Positions 16,891 through 24,782 of a stretch of 41,141 bases of DNA are shown piece after piece; positions within the stretch are counted from its first letter, which is position 1; every line of letters starts with the position of its first letter. The notes below the pieces were generated by a model. It had not been told where the DNA came from. It ran no database searches and worked only from the letters and a program-made list of their open reading frames with translations. Origin of the DNA: RGIG1828 sp045541875 (GTDB lineage: Bacteria; Bacillota; Clostridia; UMGS1810); contig JAZQJX010000024.1 of assembly GCA_045541875.1 (NCBI GenBank), positions 1 to 41,141 of the forward strand, given 5' to 3'. The position numbers and the translations under genes are program-made.

Positions 16891-17928
16891 TCACATTTTT
16901 TCTATTTCTTCTATAAGTTCAGAAAGTAAGAATTCTTCTTTGACTTTTTTCACAATCTGACCTTTTTTGAAAATCAGGCCTTCACCCTTGCCTCCTGCAA
17001 TTCCGATGTCTGCTTCTCTTGCCTCTCCGGGACCGTTCACCACGCATCCCATAACGGCAACCGTAATGGGTTTTGAAACCTTTTGAAGATACTTTTCAAC
17101 CTCGTTTGCAAGACCGATAAGGTCAATACTTGTTCTTGCGCAGGTTGGGCAGGACACAAGTTTTGCACCGAGCCTGCGAATTTCAAGGGCAGATAAAATT
17201 TCTTTTGCAACCAAAACTTCTTTTTCAACATCATCGGTGAGAGACACTCTTATGGTATCGCCGATTCCGTCTTTTAAAAGTGAGCCGATTCCTATGGCAG
17301 ATTTAACTGTTCCTCCAAGAAATGTTCCTGCCTCTGTAACTCCAAGGTGGAGAGGATAGTCAAAGGTTTTGCTCATGAGTCTGTAGGCATCTATGGTCAT
17401 TGGAACGGAACTTGATTTTAAGGAAATTACAATATCGTCAAAGTCATAGCGGTTAAGCATATCAATATGTTTTTTTGCACTCTCAACCATTCCTTCAGGA
17501 GTTGGATGAGAATACTTTTCAAGGATTCCCTTTTCAATAGAGCCTGAATTAACGCCGATTCTTATGGGAATATTTTTTGCTTTTGCCATTTTTGCGACAG
17601 CCTTAACCCCCTCTTCCGAGCCGATGTTTCCGGGATTTATTCTCACTTTGTCAATTCCTCTCTCCATTGCCTCTATAGCAAGACGGTAGTCAAAGTGAAT
17701 GTCTGCAACTATGGGGATGTGAATATTCTCTTTTATTTTCTCAATGGCTGCAGCACTTTCCATATCGGGAACTGCCACTCTCACAATTTCGCATCCTGCC
17801 TTTTCAAGGGAAAGAATCTGCTCTGTGCATTTTTTAACATCAGATGTTTTCACATTGCACATAGACTGGATTTTAACTTCTTCTCCGCCGCCGATAAATG
17901 TATTTCCGATTTTGATTTTTTTAGACAT
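16891..17928 (-). CDS. ispG: 4-hydroxy-3-methylbut-2-en-1-yl diphosphate synthase (flavodoxin)
   Basis: The 345-residue IspG/GcpE catalyses the next-to-last step of the MEP isoprenoid pathway using a [4Fe-4S] cluster. Motifs: IQSMCNVKTSDV, PIVADIHFDYRLA, KVRINPGNIG, and the cluster cysteines in SCPTCARTSIDL and MGCVVNGPGEA. I take ATG 17928. The in-frame ATG at 17949 is only about 9 nt from the predicted transcription start, leaving no room for a ribosome binding site. It is the first gene of the ispG-polC unit. Confidence 0.95.
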   Translation of the reverse strand: MSKKIKIGNTFIGGGEEVKIQSMCNVKTSDVKKCTEQILSLEKAGCEIVRVAVPDMESAAAIEKIKENIHIPIVADIHFDYRLAIEAMERGIDKVRINPGNIGSEEGVKAVAKMAKAKNIPIRIGVNSGSIEKGILEKYSHPTPEGMVESAKKHIDMLNRYDFDDIVISLKSSSVPMTIDAYRLMSKTFDYPLHLGVTEAGTFLGGTVKSAIGIGSLLKDGIGDTIRVSLTDDVEKEVLVAKEILSALEIRRLGAKLVSCPTCARTSIDLIGLANEVEKYLQKVSKPITVAVMGCVVNGPGEAREADIGIAGGKGEGLIFKKGQIVKKVKEEFLLSELIEEIEKM

Positions 17929-17964
17929 AATATCATTTCCGTTCTTCATAATTATACAAAATAT

Positions 17965-17993
17965 ATTATACTAAAAATCAAAAGGTTTTTCAA
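17965..17993 (-). promoter_or_regulatory. Sigma-A promoter of ispG-polC
   Basis: TTGAAA (17988-17993) and TATAAT (17965-17970) on the minus strand are separated by exactly 17 nt. Confidence 0.75.
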
Positions 17994-18010
17994 GTACAAT
18001 AAATGTATTT

Positions 18011-19036
18011 TTATTTTGTCGGGCTGTCGTTGGATGGTACTTTGACGGTTAGCGAGGTGACAGATGTGTCTGTTATGCTATACATTCCATTTTCATCTTT
18101 GTTGTATTTAAAATATAAGTAATGTAGTTCTATTTCATCGTCACCTATATATATGGGATTATTGGCAAAAGCACAGTTATTGTTTTTTTCATCATATGGC
18201 ATTACACAAGTTGCATATAAAGTGATTTTCTTTGGGAGTTTTCCTTTGAAATTGAATATTTTCCACCATTTTTCCCCTGATTTACTTCTTAAAAGTTGTT
18301 GAATGAATACAGCATATTTTATTGCCTGTTTGATAACTTTTTCCGGGCTTTCACTGGCTTTGTTCTCATCTTTGAGTTCCATTATGTTTAAGTGTGTTTT
18401 ACCTGATTTGCTTTTTGTTCTTGTAAACAAGTCAATTCCGCCGCCGAACCGGCCTGAATAGGTGACACCATCGTGGCTTGCGGATAAAGGCGTTGTCATT
18501 GAAAACCTGACATTGCCAATAGTTATTGGCTGAATTCCTCTGAAAAACTTTTTATTTCTCTTCTTACACATTTCTGATAATATCAGGCTCTCAAACAGAT
18601 GTTCCTTGTTACTTTTCTTTTCCTGTTTATAATTTTGAAAGTATTTCCTGAATTTTTCGGCATCTTTAGATTTCCATTCTGCATTATTTAATGTAATATC
18701 ACACCCGAAGTCTCTCATGTTATTTTTTGCAATTTCACTATTAGTTGAAATGCGTAATTGTTCCTTGTCTATATCCACAGTTAACTTTGCTATTTCCTGA
18801 CCGACATATCTTAATGAATACTGGACTTTCGTACCTTTAATTGGTGACTTAATTGCATTTCCTGTCGAAATGTATACACCAAATGGTTTTCTTACATGAA
18901 AAAATTTTTTTGCTTTTTCAAATTTGCTGCGCTCCGAATTTTTTATAATAGAATCAGCATATCCATCAAATCTGGGTTCCCACTCGTCTTTGTTTATCTG
19001 TATCAAATCCAAAGTTTTTAAAACTAAATCTTTCAT
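18011..19036 (-). CDS. PD-(D/E)XK nuclease-like protein of unknown function
   Basis: I do not recognise a named family for this 341-residue protein. The middle has the layout of a PD-(D/E)XK nuclease core. A helix carries Glu149 (KEHLFESLIL), then come Asp202 (GGGIDLFTR), the E-x-K pair Glu220/Lys222 (LNIMELKDENK) and a following helix with Gln237 and Tyr241 (KQAIKYAVFIQQLL). The N-terminal 140 residues are Lys/Arg-rich and may bind nucleic acid. There is no signal peptide or membrane segment. ATG 19036 has GGAGGAA inside the end of the MBL gene, 5 nt away, so it is co-translated as third gene of the HTH-MBL-nuclease operon. Nuclease activity is inferred from motif spacing only. Confidence 0.7.
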   Translation of the reverse strand: MKDLVLKTLDLIQINKDEWEPRFDGYADSIIKNSERSKFEKAKKFFHVRKPFGVYISTGNAIKSPIKGTKVQYSLRYVGQEIAKLTVDIDKEQLRISTNSEIAKNNMRDFGCDITLNNAEWKSKDAEKFRKYFQNYKQEKKSNKEHLFESLILSEMCKKRNKKFFRGIQPITIGNVRFSMTTPLSASHDGVTYSGRFGGGIDLFTRTKSKSGKTHLNIMELKDENKASESPEKVIKQAIKYAVFIQQLLRSKSGEKWWKIFNFKGKLPKKITLYATCVMPYDEKNNNCAFANNPIYIGDDEIELHYLYFKYNKDENGMYSITDTSVTSLTVKVPSNDSPTK

Positions 19037-19041
19037 AATAT

Positions 19042-20226
19042 TTATTCCTCCAGAATTATTATTTCTTTGTCGTCAGCAAGTATAACTTTTCTGTGCCCTG
19101 CAAACTTTAAAAATGTTTCCGGTACCTCAGTATGCATGGGAATTATCATATCAGGATTAACGGTGTTGATAACCATTTTAATTGCATTTTCATCTGCATG
19201 ACCGCTTGTGTGCATATCAAGTCTTTTATATCCGTCAAGGAATTCTTTTGTACTATCTTGCTCAAGGTATCCTTTCCACATTGAATATATGACAACAGGA
19301 TTTTTATCCTTATATATTTCCATGATTCTTTTGTGTTCAGGATTTGTGCATCTGACGAACATACAAAAACCGCTTTCGTTCATTTTATCATCCAGATTTT
19401 CATCATAATAAACAGCTTTTTTAAATTTATATAGCCTACTCTTATCTTTTGCATAATCTCTGATATACTCAATTACGGATAATTGATACTTGTCGCAGAT
19501 ACAATATTTCCCTTCTGGGATTACTGAACATACTCCGGCAAGTCTGTCTATGTTTGTTGATGAGCATACAACAAAGACATATTTATTTTTCTCAATGATA
19601 GTTTTAATCCTGCTTTTTAGAGCAATTTCTGTTTCAAATCTATCTTTCGTTCTGCTAAGAGTGGTCCCCTCGCAAACAAGTGCGTCAACCTTTTTTACAT
19701 ATTTTTCTAAAGTAGGTTTAACACCTTTCCCTCTGAATCCGTGTGTTCTGAAATCACCTGTATGAAGCACACTTTTTCCGTCTGCTTCAATCTTAAACAT
19801 GTATGCATCGTATGCGGAATGATCAACCATATAAGGGGTTATTCTAATATCTCCAATGGTGACAGGTTTTGCCACGTCAAATGTTTTTATGCTATCAATC
19901 CGTTTGGTACTATATGAAGTGATATGGGGAGATCTGCTTAATCTGTCATTAAGAATTTTAGCAATTACCTTTGAAGCTTTCCCCATATAAAGAGAAACAT
20001 CTCTGTTTATTGTATCAAGCAGTCCCATATGGTCTCCATGGTAGTGTGAAAAAAAGACAGCATCACAATCTGTGTTCCCCTTAGTTACGCCATCTATGTC
20101 AAGAATCTTTGGATTTGCCGGCCTAAGTTCTGCACCAAAGTCGATAAATATTCTTGTTTTTTTTGTTCTGTATTCTGTCGCACAACCGCCGATTTGGTGT
20201 GTGCCTCTGTGTATAATAATTTCCAT
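19042..20226 (-). CDS. Metallo-beta-lactamase fold nuclease of the beta-CASP type
   Basis: The protein has 394 residues. The zinc motif SHYHGDHMG gives His61, His63, Asp65 and His66; later ligands are in MVDHSAYD and VLHTGDFRTHG. The second half has beta-CASP marks: VVCSSTNIDR, HTSGHADENA (the SGHA motif) and IIPMHTE near the end. This is the architecture of RNase J and related RNA/DNA-processing enzymes, but it lacks the C-terminal extension of housekeeping RNase J (about 550 residues). ATG 20226 has AGAGGAA upstream. It sits between an HTH protein and a PD-(D/E)XK-like protein in one operon, suggesting a dedicated accessory nuclease rather than bulk RNA turnover. The substrate is unknown. 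Confidence 0.87.
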   Translation of the reverse strand: MEIIIHRGTHQIGGCATEYRTKKTRIFIDFGAELRPANPKILDIDGVTKGNTDCDAVFFSHYHGDHMGLLDTINRDVSLYMGKASKVIAKILNDRLSRSPHITSYSTKRIDSIKTFDVAKPVTIGDIRITPYMVDHSAYDAYMFKIEADGKSVLHTGDFRTHGFRGKGVKPTLEKYVKKVDALVCEGTTLSRTKDRFETEIALKSRIKTIIEKNKYVFVVCSSTNIDRLAGVCSVIPEGKYCICDKYQLSVIEYIRDYAKDKSRLYKFKKAVYYDENLDDKMNESGFCMFVRCTNPEHKRIMEIYKDKNPVVIYSMWKGYLEQDSTKEFLDGYKRLDMHTSGHADENAIKMVINTVNPDMIIPMHTEVPETFLKFAGHRKVILADDKEIIILEE

Positions 20227-20239
20227 ATATAATTCCTCT

Positions 20240-20896
20240 TTAAAACTCGTTCAACAACACAGACTTGCCGTCTATCATCAGATACCATCCTTTTTTCTGT
20301 CTGTCATATCCAATAAATTCGCCAGCGGAGCGAAGAGTTTCAATATATCGTTGCACAGTTCTCGGGCTTCTCTCTATCTTGTTTGCCAGTTCTTTTGTCG
20401 TAATATAAGGCTGGTTTCTGACAGCAAATAATATGATGATGGCTTGTGCAAGAGAGTTGGAATAACTCTCGGATCTGTTGTTTCTTTTAAAGGACTGAAG
20501 TAGTTCATATTTCAGATTGTTTTTGAATTCAGCAAAGTCATTAAACACAATACACTTAATGGATGAAAACATTTCCTTAAGTCCGTATTTGTATTTAGTG
20601 AAAATTATCGTTTCTGGCAAGCCGTCGCAATCTGCATAAAATTCACTGTAGAAAGAAAGAGCATCACTGTCTATGTTATCAGGATTGATAATAAGTGCAA
20701 AATTGTAGAATTCTATCATACATACTGCTTCGTCGGTTACATCCTCAACAGTTACTTTTGGATGTGGCAATGATTTGTTTAATACTTCTGTTTCTGCATC
20801 TGAAAGACCATATGTGCATATATTTGGCCATTGTTCATAAACCTTGCATTTTCCTGTTTGCGGATTAATTTCTTTTTTCTTTCTTGGTTTAATCAA
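20240..20896 (-). CDS. Winged-HTH protein with novel N-terminal domain
   Basis: The 218-residue protein ends in a DeoR/HTH_11-type winged helix (about 150-215: YITTKELANKIERSPRTVQR then YIETLRSAGEFIGYDRQKKG and a GWYL wing). The N-terminal 140 residues look like an alpha/beta domain (FALIINPDNIDSDALSFYSEF, GLPETIIFTKY, CIVFNDFAEF) that I cannot assign. The best start is TTG 20896, with AGAGGTGA 6 nt upstream; no ATG fits. It is first gene of the operon with the MBL and PD-(D/E)XK-like genes (13-nt and 5-nt gaps). Transcriptional control of the operon is the likely role. Similar HTH proteins often head defence operons, but here the HTH is C-terminal. Confidence 0.75.
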   Translation of the reverse strand: MIKPRKKKEINPQTGKCKVYEQWPNICTYGLSDAETEVLNKSLPHPKVTVEDVTDEAVCMIEFYNFALIINPDNIDSDALSFYSEFYADCDGLPETIIFTKYKYGLKEMFSSIKCIVFNDFAEFKNNLKYELLQSFKRNNRSESYSNSLAQAIIILFAVRNQPYITTKELANKIERSPRTVQRYIETLRSAGEFIGYDRQKKGWYLMIDGKSVLLNEF

Positions 20897-21008
20897 GTCA
20901 AATCACCTCTTCATGCCATTGTATCATATTCCCACGACAACAGAGTGTCATTGTAAATAAAATTATTCAAACCCGTTTTGGGTGTATATTTTGCGCCACT
21001 GCTTTATT

Positions 21009-21095
21009 AAAACACTCGCAACTGCGTACGCATTGTCGAGTGGTGTGTTTTATAGTAATTGTGCCTGGACAGATATGTCCAAGCACAATTACTAT
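21009..21095. repeat. Two adjacent large palindromes in a 358-nt intergenic region
   Basis: The first (21013-21042) has CACTCG/CGAGTG arms, an inner TGCGT/ACGCA pair and flanking AAAACA/TGTTTT complementarity. The second (21052-21095) is nearly perfect: AGTAATTGTGC, TGGACA, a GATA loop, TGTCCA, GCACAATTACT. Neither is followed by a clear T tract, so they do not look like ordinary terminators. They separate the orphan terminase from the HTH-MBL-nuclease operon. The remainder of 20897-21254 shows no gene. Confidence 0.75.
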
Positions 21096-21254
21096 CATAA
21101 TTCTTTGTTTGATTTTTCTGAGTGTGTATTCAGTCCGGAACAATAATAGGATATATTTATGTATCTTATCCACAATTATTTTTCATACATTATACCAAAG
21201 AGCCGGGGCAAAATCAATAGATTGGGAACATAATTTTTACCTGCTGTTTTATGC

Positions 21255-22691
21255 TTAAAAATGATAAAAGTTGTATTTCTCAAAATTCTTTTCTGCAAGG
21301 TCTAAAGGATCTTCACTATCCTTGATTTCGGAAAGTGAATTCTTTCTGGGACTTATGGGATTTGCCATAAGGACATATCTCACACAGTCATAGATGTGGT
21401 CTTCGGATTTTGTATTAATGTCTTCAACATTTGAGTCGTCATATGTAAGATTTGGAATGGTTCTTATAAAATGTCTGCAGTTTGAAAAGACATACATCAT
21501 GGGAATTCCGTCTTCGTCAAAGGCAAACCGATAGTGAAACTGCATTTTACCGGGGAGTCTCTGATGGTCTCCGAAATCAAAAAACACGCCCTCTTTTGCC
21601 ATCATATCAGAAATTGATTGCCCCGTTTCAGCCTTTGCAATGGCAGGGTCGGCAATTCCGATGATTTTTCTCCCTTTAAGATTTGGGTGACTTTCCTCAA
21701 TCTGCCTGATTTTCCTTGCAATTTCCATGGGAGTGTCTTTTATTCCCGTATCGGGAGTATCGGTGCAACCGTAGAGTTCTGCAATAACATACACCCTCCC
21801 GTCGTGATCCGTTGCAATCCATTCGGTGGCATAGGGTTTTGAATAGCCAAAGTCAAACCCTCTGTATATCTTCCATGTTTTCGGGATCTCAAAGGGAGCA
21901 ATAACATGGGTGAAACAGCGGTCTTTGTAGTGGGTGGGATCGTTTTTCCATTCGGTGAACACCTGACCTGAAAAGGAATCCCAGTCACCATAAAGAAGTG
22001 CCTGTCTTTCCTTGTGGGGAAGCATTGAAAGATTTGCAATATATCCCGGATCGTTTTCTAAAAGTCTTTGGTTGTCAAAAACAGTCGATGGCACAAAAAT
22101 CCGGTCTCGTGTAACCTCTCTGAGTTTTCCGTCAGGACCTGCAATCTGCATTTTTGTCTCAATGGGGGTGAGAGGCGGCGCAGCGGTTATAAATCTTTCT
22201 TTCACCCATCCGTGGCCTATTCCACCGGGGTTTGTTGTGGAACGGATATACACTCTTGTTCCTTTTCCCGACGGACGGTTTCTTGAAAACATATAGGAAT
22301 ATTCATCCCAGGTGAAATGGGTGAGTTCGTCAAATGCGATAAAATCATATCTTTTTCCCTGATAGTTAATTCTGTCGGAGGTGTGCTGCATTGCTCCAAA
22401 ATATATTTTAGCACCCGATTGGAAAACCCACACGTGTTTTGTTTCGTTATATTTTGCCGTAGGAAATGCTTTTGAATAAAGTTCTCTTGATCTGTCAATG
22501 AGTTCTGAAAGTTGGGGGTATGTTTTTCTGAGGATAAGACCACGGTAGTGGGGAATATGTACCTGACGGAGTGCTTCTGTGAGAAGTGCATCTGATTTTC
22601 CGCCTCCGGCAGCCCCGCCATAGAGTGCTTCATATTCAGGTCTTGACTGAAAAATTTCCTGCTTTTTTTGAGGTGTCCAGATCACGTTCAT
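21255..22691 (-). CDS. terL: Phage terminase large subunit
   Basis: The 478-residue packaging motor is of normal length. The ATPase part has Walker A (YGGAAGGGKSDALL), Walker B with the catalytic Glu (YDFIAFDELTHF) and the coupling motif STTNPGG. The C-terminal RNase H-like nuclease has its Asp residues in RGFDFGYSKP, IIGIADPAIA and DHIYDCVRYV. ATG 22691 overlaps the preceding stop (ATGA). All motifs are intact. However, no portal, protease or capsid gene follows; the next element is palindromic DNA and an unrelated operon. It is a prophage-derived leftover or a retained single gene. Confidence 0.93.
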   Translation of the reverse strand: MNVIWTPQKKQEIFQSRPEYEALYGGAAGGGKSDALLTEALRQVHIPHYRGLILRKTYPQLSELIDRSRELYSKAFPTAKYNETKHVWVFQSGAKIYFGAMQHTSDRINYQGKRYDFIAFDELTHFTWDEYSYMFSRNRPSGKGTRVYIRSTTNPGGIGHGWVKERFITAAPPLTPIETKMQIAGPDGKLREVTRDRIFVPSTVFDNQRLLENDPGYIANLSMLPHKERQALLYGDWDSFSGQVFTEWKNDPTHYKDRCFTHVIAPFEIPKTWKIYRGFDFGYSKPYATEWIATDHDGRVYVIAELYGCTDTPDTGIKDTPMEIARKIRQIEESHPNLKGRKIIGIADPAIAKAETGQSISDMMAKEGVFFDFGDHQRLPGKMQFHYRFAFDEDGIPMMYVFSNCRHFIRTIPNLTYDDSNVEDINTKSEDHIYDCVRYVLMANPISPRKNSLSEIKDSEDPLDLAEKNFEKYNFYHF

Positions 22692-23125
22692 TCCTCTCTC
22701 ACCTCATCCTCTTCAAAATTTTCATCTATGGGTGAAATCATAATTACTCCCGATTCTTCTCCGTCATAATCCGATTTCTGACAAAGCCCCACATGGATAT
22801 CTTTTATGTCTTTTAAAGTTGAAACAAGTTGTTTTAATGCACCTGTGTCAATCAGTGATTCAACAACATCAATTTTTTCACTTTCAACATTCGTTTCTTT
22901 TATGACCTTCTTGTTTTCTTCATCATATTCAACTTCTTTCACTCTTTCTTTTTCCTTTGCCTGATAAAGAGACAGTTCATCAATGGCAGAACTGATTTTT
23001 TCAAGCATTCTCTCAGAAAGCCTGAGGATTTTTTCTTCTCTCTCAGCAGATGCATCAGCATCGTTTTGAAATTCAGGGTTTATATTTTCATCCTTTGTCG
23101 GGATGGTGTTATCTGAACTGTTCAT
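22688..23125 (-). CDS. Terminase small-subunit-like protein without the N-terminal HTH
   Basis: The 145-residue acidic protein has a coiled-coil-prone middle (ERMLEKISSAIDELSLYQ, a charged VKEVEYDEENKKV segment, then GALKQLVSTLKDIKDI). This resembles the oligomerisation part of Clostridia phage TerS proteins. The usual N-terminal DNA-binding HTH is absent; in its place is a polar, disordered-looking 30 residues. ATG 23125 has AGAAAGGAAG upstream. The stop overlaps terL by ATGA. Position directly before terL supports the call; the alternative is an unrelated phage protein. Confidence 0.6.
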   Translation of the reverse strand: MNSSDNTIPTKDENINPEFQNDADASAEREEKILRLSERMLEKISSAIDELSLYQAKEKERVKEVEYDEENKKVIKETNVESEKIDVVESLIDTGALKQLVSTLKDIKDIHVGLCQKSDYDGEESGVIMISPIDENFEEDEVREE

Positions 23126-23230
23126 ACAATCTTCCTTTCTTATATGTTTTATTAAAAGAGAATTTTAGATAAATATATTTTGTCGCATATCAATTATATC
23201 ATATCTGTTCTCTTTTATTTCCGAAATGGC

Positions 23231-23265
23231 AAAACCCCTGAAACGCAGTTGTTTCAGGGGTTTTT
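23231..23265. terminator. Bidirectional terminator between the S24 repressor and terS-like gene
   Basis: AAAACCCCTGAAAC and GTTTCAGGGGTTTTT form a 14-bp stem with a 6-nt loop and T tracts on both strands. It ends the repressor transcript 33 nt after the stop, so the terminase genes have their own promoter. Confidence 0.88.
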
Positions 23266-23297
23266 GGAATTATTAATTTGTTTTTTTACGAAATGTA

Positions 23298-23936
23298 TTA
23301 TGAAAGAATTGTGTGCATGGAAACGGCTTTTCCGAGAATCACAACATTTGCACATTCTTCGCCCACAAATACCATGGGTTTGTATGCAGGGTTTTCTGCG
23401 ACCAGCATAACACCGTTTTCAATGTGATACACTCTTTTAAGTGTTGCCTCATCACCTATAGCAACAGCGGCAATTTCACCATCTGAAACGGTGCTTTGTC
23501 TTCTTATTGTGACAATATCGCCGTCAAAAATGCGGGCATTTATCATGCTGTCGCCCCTTGCAATGACGCAAAAATCTCCGTCAACTTTTCCTCCGCTGAT
23601 GGTTTCAATGTCAAAATCAGAATTACATTCAATGGGTGAACCGCAGGCAATTTTACCATACATTGGAATTTTTGTTTCAACTGCAGGTGACACGTTTTTG
23701 AGTTTCAAATTCGGTTTTGTTTCAATTCCGTTGAGATAGTCAAGAGTAACACCGAATGCATCTGCTATGCATTTCTGTGTTTCAATGTAGGGAGTTTGTT
23801 TTGAACATTCCCACTTACTGAGCATCACTCTGTCTGCCTTTAAATCATATTTATCTTTTAAAATATTAATGAATTCTGTCTGGGTATATCCGTTTTGTTT
23901 TCTGAGTTCCTTAATTCTTTCTCCGAGAGTTGCCAT
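23298..23936 (-). CDS. XRE-HTH repressor with S24 (LexA-like) peptidase domain
   Basis: The protein has 212 residues. The N-terminal XRE HTH (about 1-65: ERIKELRKQNGYTQTEF, VMLSKWECSKQTPY) binds operators. The C-terminal S24 domain has the catalytic Ser in ARGDSMINARIFDGD and the Lys in DEATLKRVYH. A candidate self-cleavage site is in GKIACGSPI, where the usual Ala-Gly appears to be replaced by Ala-Cys-Gly. This is a phage CI-like repressor expected to self-cleave on RecA activation. ATG 23936 has AAGGAAGGG upstream. It is transcribed away from the small-gene cluster at 24131, with shared operators between. Confidence 0.92.
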   Translation of the reverse strand: MATLGERIKELRKQNGYTQTEFINILKDKYDLKADRVMLSKWECSKQTPYIETQKCIADAFGVTLDYLNGIETKPNLKLKNVSPAVETKIPMYGKIACGSPIECNSDFDIETISGGKVDGDFCVIARGDSMINARIFDGDIVTIRRQSTVSDGEIAAVAIGDEATLKRVYHIENGVMLVAENPAYKPMVFVGEECANVVILGKAVSMHTILS

Positions 23937-23965
23937 TTGACCCTTCCTTTCCTTTGTTTGTATCT

Positions 23966-24076
23966 ATCATAACACAAAATTTTAAAAAAATCAACACTTT
24001 TTTGAAAAAATGTGTTGACAAAGACACAAAACCGTGTTAATATAAATGTGTCGATATCGAAACATTATTGACACGG
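23966..24076. promoter_or_regulatory. Divergent promoter and operator region of the prophage switch
   Basis: Leftward promoter: TTGATT (23989-23994) and TATGAT (23966-23971), 17-nt spacer. Rightward promoter: TTGACA (24015-24020) and TAATAT (24038-24043), 17-nt spacer. A TCAACAC...GTGTTGA dyad (23991-24018) covers both -35 boxes. A second dyad centred at 24055/24056 has the core TCGATATCGA flanked by AATG and CATT at equal distance, just after the rightward -10. This is a classic layout for one repressor shutting both directions. Confidence 0.75.
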
Positions 24077-24130
24077 GCATTGTGTGTCAGAAAGAAAAAT
24101 CAGTAATTTACGTGGAAGGATGTGTTTCAT

Positions 24131-24232
24131 ATGAAACAAAAAGTAGGGTTACTATTCAGGAATGAGAAAGTTTTAATGGCGTTCACTCTCGGTATGTATA
24201 TGCTGGGATGTGTTATTGAAGCATCGATCTAA
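24131..24232 (+). CDS. Small protein, 33 residues
   Basis: A short open frame begins MKQKVGLLFRNEKVLMAF and ends with a hydrophobic Gly/Met-rich stretch. The ATG is preceded by GGAAGGA about 10 nt upstream. It is the first frame after the rightward promoter and is followed directly by AAGGAGG for the next gene. It could be a leader peptide or a small membrane-associated regulator. Not recognised. Confidence 0.5.
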   Translation: MKQKVGLLFRNEKVLMAFTLGMYMLGCVIEASI

Positions 24233-24241
24233 GGAGGTACA

Positions 24242-24583
24242 ATGAAACAGATAAAAATATGTCCATATTGCAAAAGAGAGTTTACCACAGATAAAAATGC
24301 AAGAAAATTTTGCAAAAAAAGATGTGCATATCTTTATTCAAAGAAAAAAGCAAAAAAAGAGAAAATGTATCTTTGTCAGTGGTGTGCAGAAAAGTTTGCA
24401 GCAGGACGAAGAAAAAAATTCTGCCGTGAAGAGTGCAGGAAAAATTATATGAAGGAACTTGGTTATGTGTACAAAAATGTAAAACATATTCCCATGAAAG
24501 TTACGCTTTATGATGCGGTAACAAAAAGTAAAGAAGAAGGCATAACCTACGGAAGATACATAAGCCTTCACAAGATCCGGTAA
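24242..24583 (+). CDS. Double zinc-ribbon/zinc-finger small protein
   Basis: The 113-residue, very basic protein has two Cys clusters of the same design: CPYCKREF...KFCKKRC and CQWCAEKF...KFCREEC (C-x2-C then C-x3-C). Each should bind one Zn. The Lys-rich stretch between them suggests nucleic-acid binding. The C-terminal 35 residues (VTLYDAVTKSKEEGITYGRY) resemble tails of small phage-encoded proteins. ATG 24242 has AAGGAGGT upstream. It belongs to the prophage-derived early cluster controlled by the S24 repressor. Confidence 0.8.
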   Translation: MKQIKICPYCKREFTTDKNARKFCKKRCAYLYSKKKAKKEKMYLCQWCAEKFAAGRRKKFCREECRKNYMKELGYVYKNVKHIPMKVTLYDAVTKSKEEGITYGRYISLHKIR

Positions 24584-24593
24584 GGGGGATATG

Positions 24594-24782
24594 ATGAAAT
24601 ATTATGCTAAATGTCCCTTTTATGTGGATATGAAAAACAAGCAACTTGTGTGCGAGGCAAAGGTCATACACTTTCCGTCACCTGAAGACAGAGCATGCTG
24701 GCTCAGTATGCACTGCAACAGTTGGAATTTTAAAATCTGCAAATTTTATAAGGAACTAATGAAAAAATATGATGCCATTTGA
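24594..24782 (+). CDS. Small Cys-rich phage-type protein
   Basis: The 62-residue protein has six Cys (KCPFYVD, VCEAKV, ACW, HCN, ICKF), a pattern seen in short Clostridia prophage proteins of unknown function. Of two adjacent ATG codons, 24594 gives the better spacing to AGGGGG. It is 10 nt after the zinc-finger gene and in the same unit. It may bind metal; function is unknown. Confidence 0.7.
   Translation: MKYYAKCPFYVDMKNKQLVCEAKVIHFPSPEDRACWLSMHCNSWNFKICKFYKELMKKYDAI

Noticed and set aside
19042..20226. Housekeeping RNase J
   Set aside because: It lacks the roughly 150-residue C-terminal part of RNase J and sits in an accessory operon with a second nuclease-like gene.
21052..21095. Ordinary rho-independent terminator for terL
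   Set aside because: The palindrome is about 160 nt beyond the terL stop on that strand and is followed by A-rich, not T-rich, sequence.
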